A DNA stretch of 64,000 nt from DSOI01 sp041394885 (GCA_041394885.1 JAWKHI010000025.1:42157-106156); one strand, 5' to 3'; counted from the stretch's first letter, positions 34,943 through 44,193 are shown. The notes: generated by a model from the letters alone, not told the origin. Numbers and translations are program-made.

Positions 34943-36574
34943 TTGATCTCCGTTACTGATGTATCCATGCGCTTCGGCGCCAAGATTTTGTTTGAAGACG
35001 TGACCACGTCGTTCCTCCCGGGGCGTCGCTACGCGCTTACCGGACCCAACGGGTCCGGCAAGTCCACCTTCATGAAGATCCTCACCGGCGAGGAGGAGCC
35101 CGCCAAAGGCAGCGTCACGCGCCCCAGGAAGCTCGGCGTTCTCCGCCAGGATCAGTTCGCCTTCGACGCTCATCGTGTCATCGACACTGTCATCATGGGC
35201 AACGCCGGCCTCTGGAAGGCTCTCTGTGAGCGCGATGTCCTCTACGAAAAGGATCCCGCGGACCTCACCGACGACGACGGCATGCGCCTCGGGGAACTCG
35301 AAGGCATCATCGGCGAAGAAGGCGGCTACGAAGCCGAAAGCGACGCCGCCATCCTCCTCAGCGGGCTCGACGTCGATCCCGGGCTGCACGAACGGAAGAT
35401 GGGTGAACTGCAAGGCGGACAGAAGGTCCGTGTGCTCCTTGCCCAGGCCCTGTTCGGCTCGCCCGACGCCCTTCTCCTTGATGAGCCCACCAACCACCTT
35501 GACCTTGACTCGGTGCACTGGCTCGAAGACTACCTCGGCCGCTATGACGGCATCCTCATCGTCATCTCGCACGATCGCCATTTCCTCAACAACGTCTGTA
35601 CCCACACCGCCGACATCGACTACAGCACCATCATCACCTACACCGGCGGCTACGACGACATGGTGATGTTCAAAACGCAGGTCCGCTCCCGCATCGAAAG
35701 CGAGAACGCACAACGCGAAAAGAAAATCGCCCAGCTCAATGAGTTCATCGCCCGCTTCGCCGCCGGCACCCGTTCCAGCCAGGTCACCTCGCGCAAGAAG
35801 GAAGTCGAGCGCCTGCAAACCTCCGATCTCGCCAAGTCCAACATCCAGCGCCCCTACATTCGCTTCGAAATGAAGCGCCCCTCCGGCAAGCACGTCCTCG
35901 AGATCAAGGGCCTCACCCGTGGCTACGACGGTGCTCCACCCGTCATCCGCGATTTCTCCGCCAATATTACCCGGGGCGAAAAGATCGCTATCATGGGCCG
36001 CAACGGCGCCGGTAAGACCACTCTCCTTCGCAGCATTCTCGCCAACTCCGGTAACGTCGATGCCGCCGTCGAAGGGCTCCTTCCACCCGACTCCGGATCC
36101 GTCACTTGGGGTCACGAAGCCGCCCCTGGCTACTTCTCGCAGGACCACAAGCATTCCATCCCCACCGACACCCGCGCCATGGAGTGGCTCCGCACCTTTG
36201 ACCCGCAATCGTCGGAACAGGAACTACGCGGCCTGCTCGGCCAGATGCTGTTCGCCCGTGAAGAAGCCCTCAAACCCACATCCGCGCTCAGCGGCGGTGA
36301 GGCGGCCCGGCTCATCTTTTGCCGCATCATGCTCGAAAAGCCCAATATCCTGATCCTCGACGAGCCCACCAACCACCTCGATCTCGAATCCATCAACGCC
36401 CTCAATATCGCCCTCCAGCAGTATCAGGGAACCGTGCTCCTGGTCACCCACGACGAAGACCTCCTCGACGAAGTCGCCACCCGCGTCTGGTATGTTCGCC
36501 CCGGCGAAATCGAGGATTTCCGGGGCCCATACGCCGAATTCGCCGAGAAGAACGCCGCCGCCCTGCGCTCGTAG
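34943..36574 (+). CDS. ABC-F family ATPase, YbiT-like
   Basis: A 543-residue cytoplasmic protein with two ABC ATPase domains and no membrane part. It starts at a TTG, the first codon that begins the conserved LISVTDVSMRFG strand. The first Walker A is GPNGSGKST at 34-42; the second is GRNGAGKTT near residue 353. Signatures include LQGGQKVRVLLAQALF with LLLDEPTNHLDLDS in the first domain and LSGGEAARLIFCRIML with LILDEPTNHLDLES in the second. The interdomain helical linker (about 240-320) is of the YbiT type (LRQDQFAFDAH and DTVIMG early on also match YbiT). ABC-F proteins bind the ribosomal E-site and relieve stalling or give antibiotic resistance. The role here is inferred from the family. 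Confidence 0.9.
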   Translation: MISVTDVSMRFGAKILFEDVTTSFLPGRRYALTGPNGSGKSTFMKILTGEEEPAKGSVTRPRKLGVLRQDQFAFDAHRVIDTVIMGNAGLWKALCERDVLYEKDPADLTDDDGMRLGELEGIIGEEGGYEAESDAAILLSGLDVDPGLHERKMGELQGGQKVRVLLAQALFGSPDALLLDEPTNHLDLDSVHWLEDYLGRYDGILIVISHDRHFLNNVCTHTADIDYSTIITYTGGYDDMVMFKTQVRSRIESENAQREKKIAQLNEFIARFAAGTRSSQVTSRKKEVERLQTSDLAKSNIQRPYIRFEMKRPSGKHVLEIKGLTRGYDGAPPVIRDFSANITRGEKIAIMGRNGAGKTTLLRSILANSGNVDAAVEGLLPPDSGSVTWGHEAAPGYFSQDHKHSIPTDTRAMEWLRTFDPQSSEQELRGLLGQMLFAREEALKPTSALSGGEAARLIFCRIMLEKPNILILDEPTNHLDLESINALNIALQQYQGTVLLVTHDEDLLDEVATRVWYVRPGEIEDFRGPYAEFAEKNAAALRS

Positions 36575-36649
36575 CACCTCCCCGGCTTGACACGCCATGC
36601 CATGATGGTGGTGTCGGGAAGCATCCGGGCCTCTGATTGGAAATCCGCG

Positions 36650-36733
36650 AAAAAAACGGAACAAAGCCAATGCGAAGTCCGGAAAATAGCTGAAACGGAA
36701 CCGGAACGCCGTCGCGGCGATCGGCTTTGTTCC
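36650..36733 (-). terminator. large hairpin terminator at the end of the fad run
   Basis: An 11-bp perfect inverted repeat (ggaacaaagcc 36658-36668, ggctttgttcc 36723-36733) encloses an inner hairpin (cgccg-tcg-cggcg). On the minus strand it is followed by seven T residues (plus-strand A run 36650-36656). It lies 24 bases after the kinase stop and would end the long minus-strand transcript. Its T-run position fits the minus strand, not the convergent ABC-F gene. Confidence 0.7.
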
Positions 36734-36757
36734 CCGGACAAACCCGATTACTGGCCT

Positions 36758-37192
36758 CTACCGCACCACACGAACCCGTTCGAAGCCTTCCGCCCGCGTC
36801 GGCCGCACCATGCGCGCCGCCATCGCGTCGATCGCCGCCTCCGGCACCACGCGCGCCCGGCCCCGGTTCCGCTCCTTGCACACCTCCACCGGAACGTCGA
36901 ACCAGACCGCCTCCACCCGGACCCCCGGCATCCGCAAGTAGGGCCGCCGTTCCTTCGGAGTCAGATGCGTGGCGTCGATGCACGTCACCGGACGCCCCAC
37001 CGCGATCCTCTGCCGCAGCAAATACCGGATCGTCGCGAACACCTGCTTGTGAATCGATTGGTCCCGTTCATCGTCGGCCAGCAGCCACCGCACCGTGTCC
37101 GAGGAAAGCACGGGCAGCCCCCGCGACGCCGCCCATGTCGACTTGCCCGACCCCGGCAGTCCCACTAACAGAATAACTTTCGGCAGCTTCAG
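36758..37192 (-). CDS. small P-loop kinase (AAA_33/polynucleotide-kinase-like)
   Basis: A protein of about 144 residues. It has Walker A GLPGSGKST directly after a first strand KVILLV, then SSDTVRWLLADD, IDATHLTPKERRPYL and a C-terminal lid region rich in arginine (KERNRGRARVVPEAAID). This is the zeta-toxin/polynucleotide-kinase-like P-loop group that phosphorylates small molecules or nucleic-acid ends; the substrate is unknown. No ATG, GTG or TTG is available between the fadE stop and the first strand. A CTG at 37190-37192 overlaps the fadE TGA (CTGA) and has GGAG 11 bases upstream, so a CTG start coupled to fadE translation is likely. It is the last gene of the fad run. Confidence 0.65.
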   Translation of the reverse strand: MKLPKVILLVGLPGSGKSTWAASRGLPVLSSDTVRWLLADDERDQSIHKQVFATIRYLLRQRIAVGRPVTCIDATHLTPKERRPYLRMPGVRVEAVWFDVPVEVCKERNRGRARVVPEAAIDAMAARMVRPTRAEGFERVRVVR

Positions 37193-38952
37193 ATCGTATA
37201 CTTCTCCGCCTGTAACAATCGTTCCGCCAACCGCCGCCGGATCGCGATCGCGTTCACCGGCTCGAACCGGGTGAACCGCTTCAGCAGCGTCATGTTCATC
37301 CGCAGATCGTCGCCTTCGCTGCAAGCGGCGATCACCGCGCGGCCGGCCTGCTCGATCGTCTCCATCGCCTCGCGTGCGAACACCGCGGTCATCTCGCCGG
37401 CCATCTCGCCCTTGCCGGCTTTCTCCAGTCGCTCCGCACGCAGCACGCAGCTTTCCATTGCGAACGTCTGAATACAGATATCGGCGATCGCGGCCAGCAC
37501 TTCCTGCTCTTCGTCGAGCGCTGCCAGATATCGTTGGTAGGCTACGCCCAGGCAGAAAAGCGCGGTCTTCTTCGCGTTCGCCACCAGTCCCCGGTTGGAC
37601 GAATCGCTCATCGACGGTCCAGCCAGTATCTCGCCCTGTAACTTCTTCACCGCTTCCACAAGACCCAGCCGCCCGCGCGTCGCCCGCTTGAGTAACATTC
37701 CCGTGGCGAGCATCCGGTTGATTTCGTTGGTGCCTTCGAAGATCCGGTTGATCCGTGAGTCGCGATACGCACGCTCCACCAGGTAGTCTTGATGGAACCC
37801 GTAGCCGCCGTGAATCTGAACCCCTTCATCGGCCACGTAGTCCAGCACTTCGCTTGCGAATACCTTCACGAAAGAGCACTCGGCGGCGAACTCCTCCACC
37901 GCTTTCATGATCACCGTCGATGCGTCCGGCATGTCCCATCCGAAGTCGTCCAGGCGGCTCTCGATCATCCCGTTCACGCGATAACTCATCGTCTCCGACG
38001 CGTAGATCCGGATCGCCATCTCCGCCAGCTTGTGCCGGATCATCCCGAACTCGCCGATCGATTTCCCGAACGCCTTGCGCTCCTTGGCGTACTTCAAGCT
38101 CACCGACAAAATCTGTTTCGCTCCGCCCACCGTGCCCGGCCCCAGCTTCAGCCGCCCGATATTCAGAATGTTGAAAGCGATGATATGGCCCCGGCCGATT
38201 TCGCCGAGTAAGTTCTCTTTTGGCACCCGGACATTGTCGAAATAGACGGCCGTCGTCGAGCTGCCCTTGATGCCCATCTTCTTTTCTTCGTGGCCCGCCG
38301 AGACGCCTTCCCATGCCCGCTCCACCAGAAACGCGCTGAAGTGCTCCCCGCCCACCTTCGCGAAGACCGTGTACAGATCCGCCCCGCCGCCATTGGTGAT
38401 CCACATCTTCTGGCCCTTGAGCACATAGTGCGTCCCGTCCTCGCTCAGGTCCGCCCGCGTCCGGATCGCCAGCGCATCCGATCCTGCCTGCGGCTCGCTC
38501 AGGCAGTACGCGCCCACCATCTCCGCTTTCGCCAGGCGCGGAAGATACCGCTGCTTTTGTTCTTCGGTGCCGAACAGCAGCAGTGGCAGAGTGCCGATGC
38601 CGCTGTGGCCGCCATGCCACCCCGAATAAGATCCATCGCGCGCCAGATGCTCGGCTACCACCATCGCCGAGGTGAAGTCCATCTCCATCCCGCCGAACCG
38701 TTCCGGCACCACCACCGCCGTCAGCCCGAGCTCGGCGGACTTGCGCAACACGCCCACCGCCGCGCCCGGTTCGTGCTGCAGAATCGCGTCCAGTTTCGGG
38801 GCCACCTCGTTGGCATAGAAATCGTCCGTGGTGCGCGCGATCGCCAGATGCTCGGGAGTGAAATCTTCCGGCGTGAAGATCTCCTCAGCCGTGCTTTCGC
38901 GCAGCAGGAACCCCCCGCCGGTTTGCTTATTCTCAATTGCTGGTGCGGCCAT
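37189..38952 (-). CDS. fadE: acyl-CoA dehydrogenase, FadE type
   Basis: A 587-residue FAD-dependent acyl-CoA dehydrogenase with the C-terminal extension found in long-chain enzymes such as Bacillus FadE (YusJ) and mammalian VLCAD. The N-terminal helical domain (about 40-165) is followed by AYCLSEPQAGSDALAIRTRA (flavin and substrate contact), the middle beta-domain with KMWITNGGGADLY, and the C-terminal helical domain containing GGAKQILSVSLKYAKERKAF, IHGGYGFHQDYLVERAYRD and FEGTNEINRMLATG. It introduces the trans-2 double bond in the first step of beta-oxidation. A ribosome-binding site (GGGGAG) precedes the ATG, 13 bases after fadA. ETF genes are not in the window. Confidence 0.92.
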   Translation of the reverse strand: MAAPAIENKQTGGGFLLRESTAEEIFTPEDFTPEHLAIARTTDDFYANEVAPKLDAILQHEPGAAVGVLRKSAELGLTAVVVPERFGGMEMDFTSAMVVAEHLARDGSYSGWHGGHSGIGTLPLLLFGTEEQKQRYLPRLAKAEMVGAYCLSEPQAGSDALAIRTRADLSEDGTHYVLKGQKMWITNGGGADLYTVFAKVGGEHFSAFLVERAWEGVSAGHEEKKMGIKGSSTTAVYFDNVRVPKENLLGEIGRGHIIAFNILNIGRLKLGPGTVGGAKQILSVSLKYAKERKAFGKSIGEFGMIRHKLAEMAIRIYASETMSYRVNGMIESRLDDFGWDMPDASTVIMKAVEEFAAECSFVKVFASEVLDYVADEGVQIHGGYGFHQDYLVERAYRDSRINRIFEGTNEINRMLATGMLLKRATRGRLGLVEAVKKLQGEILAGPSMSDSSNRGLVANAKKTALFCLGVAYQRYLAALDEEQEVLAAIADICIQTFAMESCVLRAERLEKAGKGEMAGEMTAVFAREAMETIEQAGRAVIAACSEGDDLRMNMTLLKRFTRFEPVNAIAIRRRLAERLLQAEKYTI

Positions 38953-38965
38953 TTAGTAACTCCCC

Positions 38966-40141
38966 TTACAACCGTTCGAAAATTCCCGCCGCGCCTTGGC
39001 CTCCGCCGATGCACATCGTGCAGAGTCCGTAGCGTTCACCTCGACGGCGCATTTCGCGTAACAGCGTGGCCGTCAGTTTGGCGCCCGTGCAGCCGAGCGG
39101 GTGCCCGAGCGCCACAGCGCCTCCGTTGACATTCACCTTCTCCGGATCCAGGCCGGCACGATCCATCACCGCCAGCGCCTGTGCCGAGAATGCCTCATTT
39201 AACTCGATCACTCCGAGCTGATCCACCTTCAGTCCGGCCGCCGCCAGCGCCTTCGGGATCGCCACTACCGGTCCGATGCCCATGATCTCCGGCGGCACGC
39301 CGCCCACCGCGAAACTGACGAACCGGGCCATCGGCTTCAATCCCAGTGCCCGCGCCCGCCGTTCCGACATCACCAGCGCCGCCGCCGCCCCGTCGCTGGT
39401 TTGCGACGAGTTCCCGGCCGTAATGCTGCCGTTGGCGTGGAACACGGGTTTCAGTTTCGCCAGCGCTTCCGCCGACGTATCGGCCCGCGGACCTTCATCG
39501 GCCTTGAACTCCGTCACCGCCGTCTCGGGTTTGCCGTTGCGCAACGTCGTCGTCTCCACCCGCACTGGCACGATCTCTCCGTCGAACTTACCCTCGGCCT
39601 GCGCCTGCAGAGCATTGGTGTGGCTGCGCAAAGCGAACCCATCGGCGCGCTCCCGCGATATCTGATACCGTGTGGCGACGTTCTCCGCCGTTAGCCCCAT
39701 GTTGATATAGATCTCCGGCTGATGATCCACCATCCACGGATTTGGCGCGAACTTATTCCCGGCCCGCGGAATGATACTCATCGATTCCGCGCCGCCCGCG
39801 ATCACGATATCGGCGGCGCCGCTCCGAATCCGTTCGGCGGCCATCGCGATCGCCTGCAGGCCCGACGAGCAAAACCGGTTGATCGTCATCGCCGGCACGA
39901 TGTCGGGGATGCCCGCACGCAGCGCCGCCACCCGCGCCATGTTCATGCCGCTCTCGGCTTCCGGCATCGCGCACCCTAGGATTACATCGTCGATCTCATC
40001 GGCGGGAACCGAAGGGTAGCGCTCGAGCAGCGCCTTCATCACCGTGGCGGCCAGATCGTCGGGCCGCGTATTCTTCAGCGTTCCGCGCGGGGCCTTGCCC
40101 ACCGCGGTTCGGAGGCAATCGACAATAACCGCTTCCTGCAT
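38966..40141 (-). CDS. fadA: acetyl-CoA C-acyltransferase (thiolase)
   Basis: A 391-residue thiolase that cleaves 3-ketoacyl-CoA, the last step of beta-oxidation. The acylated cysteine is C91 in NRFCSSG. The C-terminal signature includes NEAFSAQALA, NVNGGAVALGHPLGCTGA and the second active cysteine in LCTMCIGGGQG. The start is the ATG at 40139-40141 with GGAG eight bases upstream. Longer in-frame starts lie inside fadN and are rejected. It sits 17 bases after fadN and 13 before fadE, the gene order seen in the Bacillus fadN-fadA-fadE operon. Confidence 0.93.
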   Translation of the reverse strand: MQEAVIVDCLRTAVGKAPRGTLKNTRPDDLAATVMKALLERYPSVPADEIDDVILGCAMPEAESGMNMARVAALRAGIPDIVPAMTINRFCSSGLQAIAMAAERIRSGAADIVIAGGAESMSIIPRAGNKFAPNPWMVDHQPEIYINMGLTAENVATRYQISRERADGFALRSHTNALQAQAEGKFDGEIVPVRVETTTLRNGKPETAVTEFKADEGPRADTSAEALAKLKPVFHANGSITAGNSSQTSDGAAAALVMSERRARALGLKPMARFVSFAVGGVPPEIMGIGPVVAIPKALAAAGLKVDQLGVIELNEAFSAQALAVMDRAGLDPEKVNVNGGAVALGHPLGCTGAKLTATLLREMRRRGERYGLCTMCIGGGQGAAGIFERL

Positions 40142-40158
40142 GTTCGTGTCTCCGTTCC

Positions 40159-42489
40159 TTAGTTTCGCAAAGGCTTCCCGGTCTTGAGCATGTGTTGCAT
40201 CCGCTGCTGCGTTTGCGGGTTTCCGCACAGGCTCAGGAACGCCTCGCGTTCCAGATCCAGCAGGTACTGCTCGCTCACGGTCTGCTGCCCGGTGAGCCGC
40301 CCGCCGCTCAGCACGCTGGCTAACTTTTCGGCCACCACCAGATCGTAGTCGCTGATGTAGTTGCCCTGCCGCGCCATCCACGCGCCTACCTTCATGAGCG
40401 CGTACCCGGATTCCCCCGTCACCGCCACGTCATCGCGCGGCGTGGCTGGCACATAGTGCGGTACCAGCGAAAGCGCCAGCGCCTTGGCGTCGGCCACCAG
40501 CCGTTCCTGATTCATCGTTATGCCGTCGGCCTCGGCGAGGAATCCGATATCGCGCGCGTCTTCGGCGCTCGACGACACCTTCGCGAACCCGATCGTCTCG
40601 AATGCTCTCTTCGGATCCTGCCATCGCAGGATCAGCTCTTTGCAGCCGCCCCCGGCCGGTATCACACCGACGCCCACTTCCACCAGCCCCATGTACAGCT
40701 CCGCCGATGCCTGCACCCGCGCCGCATGCAGCGAGATCTCGGCGCCCCCGCCGAGCGTGCGCGCGAAAGGCGCCACCACTACCGGCTTCGGCGCCGTCTT
40801 GATCGCCATGTTTGCCTGCTGGAACCGCTGGATCCCGAGCGACAGATCGTCCCACTCTTCTTCCTGCGCCGCCAGCAGCACCAGCATCAGGTTGGCGCCC
40901 ACGCTGAAATCGGCGCCCTGATTGGCGATCACCAGCGCCTGCCCATTGGCCGCCGTCTCGGCGATCGACGAGTACATCATCGAGAAGATATCCTCGCCCA
41001 GAGTATTCATCTTCGAATGAAACTCCAGACAGAACACGCCGTCGCCCAAGTCAAGCAACGACGCGCCCGCGTTGGACCGGATCACTCCGCCCGAGCGCTT
41101 CACGTCCGTCAGCCGCACGATGCCGGTGCGCGATTCGAGATCTTCGTAACTTTGCCGCCCAAGGTCGAAGTACTCCGTACGCGGATGCGAGCCCGGAGCC
41201 GAATGCTGATAGAAAGACCGCGCGCCGTTGCGCATCATCGCCTGCACCGCGTGCGGCACCTCGCACCCATCGCGTTCCATGCGGTGCGCCGTGTCTTCCA
41301 GCCCCAAAGCGTCCCATAGTTCGAACGGCCCGAGCGTATTGGCGTAGCCCCAACGCATCGCGCGATCGATCTCCACCACGCGATCCGAGATCTCCGGGAT
41401 CCGCTCGGCGCTGTAGATCAGCAGATCGCGGAACAATGTCCACAGGAACGTGCCCGGCTTGCCTGTATCGGCAACGAGGGCCCGCAGGCGCGAGGGCAGG
41501 TCTTCGATCAGCCTGGCTTGCTCCACAGCCGGAAACGAAACCTTGTTTGCCGGATGGTATTCGAACGTCTGGAGATCGATCGCCTCGATCACCCGCTTGG
41601 CCCCGGCGCCCACACGCCGGTAGAAACCCTGGCCGGACTTCTCGCCAAGCCAATCCCGCCGCAGCATCTCTTCGACGAACGGCACGGGCAGGAACCGGTC
41701 GCGCCACCGGTCGAGCGGCGTCAGGTCATACAGGTTTCGGCCCACGAATGCCCATACGTCGATGCCCACGATGTCGAGCAGCCGGAAACTGGCGCTGTTG
41801 GGGAGGCCGATGAGCGATCCGGTCAGCGCGTCCACTTCCTCCACGCTCAACCCCATCTCGAGCGTCAGCTTGTGTACCGTGCCGCCGAAAAAGCTGCCGA
41901 TCCGGTTGGCGATGAAATTCGGTGTGTCCTTGCACAGCACCACGCCTTTACCCAGCCGCGCGTCGCAGAAGTGCGACACGAACCCCACGAGGTCGTGATC
42001 GGTCTGCGGCGTCGGGATCACTTCCACCAAGTGCAGATACCGGGGCGGGTTGAAGAAGTGCGTGCCGAGAAAGCGCGAGCGGAACGAGCCGGGAAATCCA
42101 TCGGCGATCCGGTGCAGTGGAATGCCGCTGGTGTTGGTGGATAGGATGGCGTCCGGCGCGGCCGCTGCCTCCACCTTGCTCCACAAGTCACGCTTGATGT
42201 CGAGATTCTCTGTGACGGCTTCGATCACCCAGTCGCACTTGGCGAGTGCTCCCATGTGGTCCTCGAAGTTGCCGGCCTCGATGCGGGACCGCGCGGCCGC
42301 GGTGAAAAAAGGTCCTGGTTTTTGTTTGGCGGCGCTGTCCAAGCCACGGCGGGCGGCGGCGCTGCGGTCGGGGGCGGGCCCTGCCAGGTCCAGCAACAGA
42401 GCCGGAATGCCGGCGTTGGCGAAGTGCGCGGCGATACGGCTCCCCATGGTGCCGGCGCCGAGCACCGCCACGCGTTTGATCGTTCTCAT
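40159..42489 (-). CDS. fadN: bifunctional 3-hydroxyacyl-CoA dehydrogenase/enoyl-CoA hydratase, FadN type
   Basis: A 776-residue fusion with the dehydrogenase first and the hydratase second, as in Bacillus FadN (YusL) and unlike E. coli FadB. The NAD loop LGAGTMGSRIAAHFANAG is at 10-27. Dehydrogenase markers continue with VIEAVTENLDIKRDL, STNTSGIPLHRIADG, GTHFFNPPRYLHLVEVIPT and KDTPNFIANRIG. The hydratase half (about 460-690) has FCLEFHSKMNTLGED, RTLGGGAEISLHAARVQAS and GVGVIPAGGGCKEL. It performs hydration and oxidation in beta-oxidation of CoA-bound fatty acids. It begins 27 bases after the TPR gene. Confidence 0.92.
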   Translation of the reverse strand: MRTIKRVAVLGAGTMGSRIAAHFANAGIPALLLDLAGPAPDRSAAARRGLDSAAKQKPGPFFTAAARSRIEAGNFEDHMGALAKCDWVIEAVTENLDIKRDLWSKVEAAAAPDAILSTNTSGIPLHRIADGFPGSFRSRFLGTHFFNPPRYLHLVEVIPTPQTDHDLVGFVSHFCDARLGKGVVLCKDTPNFIANRIGSFFGGTVHKLTLEMGLSVEEVDALTGSLIGLPNSASFRLLDIVGIDVWAFVGRNLYDLTPLDRWRDRFLPVPFVEEMLRRDWLGEKSGQGFYRRVGAGAKRVIEAIDLQTFEYHPANKVSFPAVEQARLIEDLPSRLRALVADTGKPGTFLWTLFRDLLIYSAERIPEISDRVVEIDRAMRWGYANTLGPFELWDALGLEDTAHRMERDGCEVPHAVQAMMRNGARSFYQHSAPGSHPRTEYFDLGRQSYEDLESRTGIVRLTDVKRSGGVIRSNAGASLLDLGDGVFCLEFHSKMNTLGEDIFSMMYSSIAETAANGQALVIANQGADFSVGANLMLVLLAAQEEEWDDLSLGIQRFQQANMAIKTAPKPVVVAPFARTLGGGAEISLHAARVQASAELYMGLVEVGVGVIPAGGGCKELILRWQDPKRAFETIGFAKVSSSAEDARDIGFLAEADGITMNQERLVADAKALALSLVPHYVPATPRDDVAVTGESGYALMKVGAWMARQGNYISDYDLVVAEKLASVLSGGRLTGQQTVSEQYLLDLEREAFLSLCGNPQTQQRMQHMLKTGKPLRN

Positions 42490-42516
42490 GAAACGGGTTT
42501 CCCTCTCGGGAGTTTA

Positions 42517-44193
42517 TCAGAGGCGGGCTGTGGCGAGCGGGATATCGGCGCGGCTCCAGGCCTTGGTGAAGCGCTCCTCGGCAGCGGCGGCCTCCGCCTT
42601 CTTGCGCTGCGCCGCCAGGCTCAGCGCGAGTCCGCGCAGTGACCAGCCGTTGTCGCGGTGGCGTTCGAGGTCGGCACGGAAGGCCTGTTCGGCGTCGCGG
42701 GCCCGGCCCGCGCTGAGCAGGAGCGCGCCGAGAAACTGGCGCGGCGGGAGCGGCCAATCGGGAGGCTCCGAGTAGAGCAGCCCGTCTTCGAGTGCGACGG
42801 CCCGCGTCATCAGACGCACCGCCTCGCGCGTGTTCTTTCCGGCGGCGGCGATCTCGGCGGCCAGCATGTGCTCAGCAATCGAGGCGAGCGTAGCCAGGTC
42901 ATTCAGCTCGAAGATCTTCATCGCGGTAAGGGCGGGATCGGCGGCGGCCTGCCGCAACTCGGCCAGTTCCGCGGCCGCAGGCTCCATGGCCTTCCTTGCC
43001 AGATGCGCGTATCCGCGGGCGAAGTGCCAGATCACGGTATGAAACCGATACTCGGCATCGGGCTTGGGCTCGGCGAGAATGTCATCCCACTTCCCGAACC
43101 GGACCTGCGCGAACAGCGGCATGGCCCGCAGCAGGTGCGGGAAGCCGAAGCCGAGGTCCTGGAACTGATCGTGGTTGTGCCGCGATGCCACCTTGCGCGC
43201 GGCTTCGAGCGTTTCCTTGGAGCGGCCCTCCATCGCCAGCGTGGCGAACATGAAATGGATATTGTGCGGATAGTATGCGGCTGGGTAAATTCCTTGCGCT
43301 CGGCACTGTGTAATGTAACTTTCGTCGGCGGCGATGGCCTTGCGGTTCACTTCGGTGCCATCGGCATAGCGGCCCACGCGTATGTAGATGTGCGCCGGCA
43401 TGTGGACCAGGTGTCCCGCGCCAGGAACCAATGCGCCGAGTTTGTCGGCCGACGCCACGGCCCGGTCCGGATTCGGCGAGGCTTCGACGGCGTGGATGTA
43501 GATGTGGTTCGCGCCCGGATGGTCCGGCGCGACCTTCATGGCCGCCTCGATCGCGGCGATGGCTTCGGCGATTCCAGGGCGTGGCGTACCATCGGCGCGG
43601 GACCAGTAGTCCCAGGGCATGGTGTTCATTACCGCGTCGGCGTAGAGAGTGCCAACGTCGGCGTCTGCCGGGAATCGCGCGTACAGCGCCTTCATCGCGT
43701 CCGCGTAGGCTTGGTTGAGCTGTTTGCGGTCCGGCTCGCCGGCGGGGGTGAAGCGCGCAGTCAGTGCATCGATAAGCCCCGCCTCCACGGGCGTTACGCC
43801 GGCCTTGTGCTGCCCGGCCTTCTGGATGGCTTCGGCGCCTTGCTTCTCGCGATCGGGGCCGATCGCCGGATCGTTGATATTCGGCGCGAGTGCGAGAGCT
43901 TGGCCCCAGTAGGCCATAGCGCAGTCCGGGTCAATCCGCGCCGCTTCTTGAAAAGACCGGATCGCCTCGGCGTGATTGAAGCCGTAGACGAGAATCAAGC
44001 CTTGGTCAAAGAAACGCTGGGCGTCCTGGGACTTCGTGGTTACCTGACGGTGATAGCTGCCGAGATTGGCGAGAACCGGCGCGAGGCGCCCGTCGCGAGT
44101 TGTGGCGCCCGGCTCTCCCGCATCGCGGCTGCATCCGGCCCCGCCGAGTAAGCCGACGGCGGCCATGAGAGCGAACGTTTTCCGGTCACGCAT
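42517..44193 (-). CDS. tetratricopeptide-repeat protein, probable lipoprotein
   Basis: A 558-residue protein from the ATG at 44191-44193 (ribosome-binding site GGGAG). The N-terminus MRDRKTFALMAAVGLLGGAGC looks like a lipoprotein signal ending at Cys21, although the lipobox GGAGC is imperfect. TPR units are seen at FDQGLILVYGFNHAEAIRSF, EAARIDPDCAMAYWGQALAL, AIEAAMKVAPDHPGANH and in the last 100 residues. The middle carries HLVHMPAHIYIRVGRYADG with histidines conserved in this acidobacterial TPR group. It is an envelope scaffold of unknown partner. It is co-directional with, and 27 bases before, fadN, so it may share its transcript. Confidence 0.8.
   Translation of the reverse strand: MRDRKTFALMAAVGLLGGAGCSRDAGEPGATTRDGRLAPVLANLGSYHRQVTTKSQDAQRFFDQGLILVYGFNHAEAIRSFQEAARIDPDCAMAYWGQALALAPNINDPAIGPDREKQGAEAIQKAGQHKAGVTPVEAGLIDALTARFTPAGEPDRKQLNQAYADAMKALYARFPADADVGTLYADAVMNTMPWDYWSRADGTPRPGIAEAIAAIEAAMKVAPDHPGANHIYIHAVEASPNPDRAVASADKLGALVPGAGHLVHMPAHIYIRVGRYADGTEVNRKAIAADESYITQCRAQGIYPAAYYPHNIHFMFATLAMEGRSKETLEAARKVASRHNHDQFQDLGFGFPHLLRAMPLFAQVRFGKWDDILAEPKPDAEYRFHTVIWHFARGYAHLARKAMEPAAAELAELRQAAADPALTAMKIFELNDLATLASIAEHMLAAEIAAAGKNTREAVRLMTRAVALEDGLLYSEPPDWPLPPRQFLGALLLSAGRARDAEQAFRADLERHRDNGWSLRGLALSLAAQRKKAEAAAAEERFTKAWSRADIPLATARL

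Noticed and set aside
36589..36615. Hairpin just after the ABC-F stop (gacac..ccat / atgg..gtgtc) as its terminator.
   Set aside because: The stem is interrupted and no T run follows; it is too weak to list as a feature.
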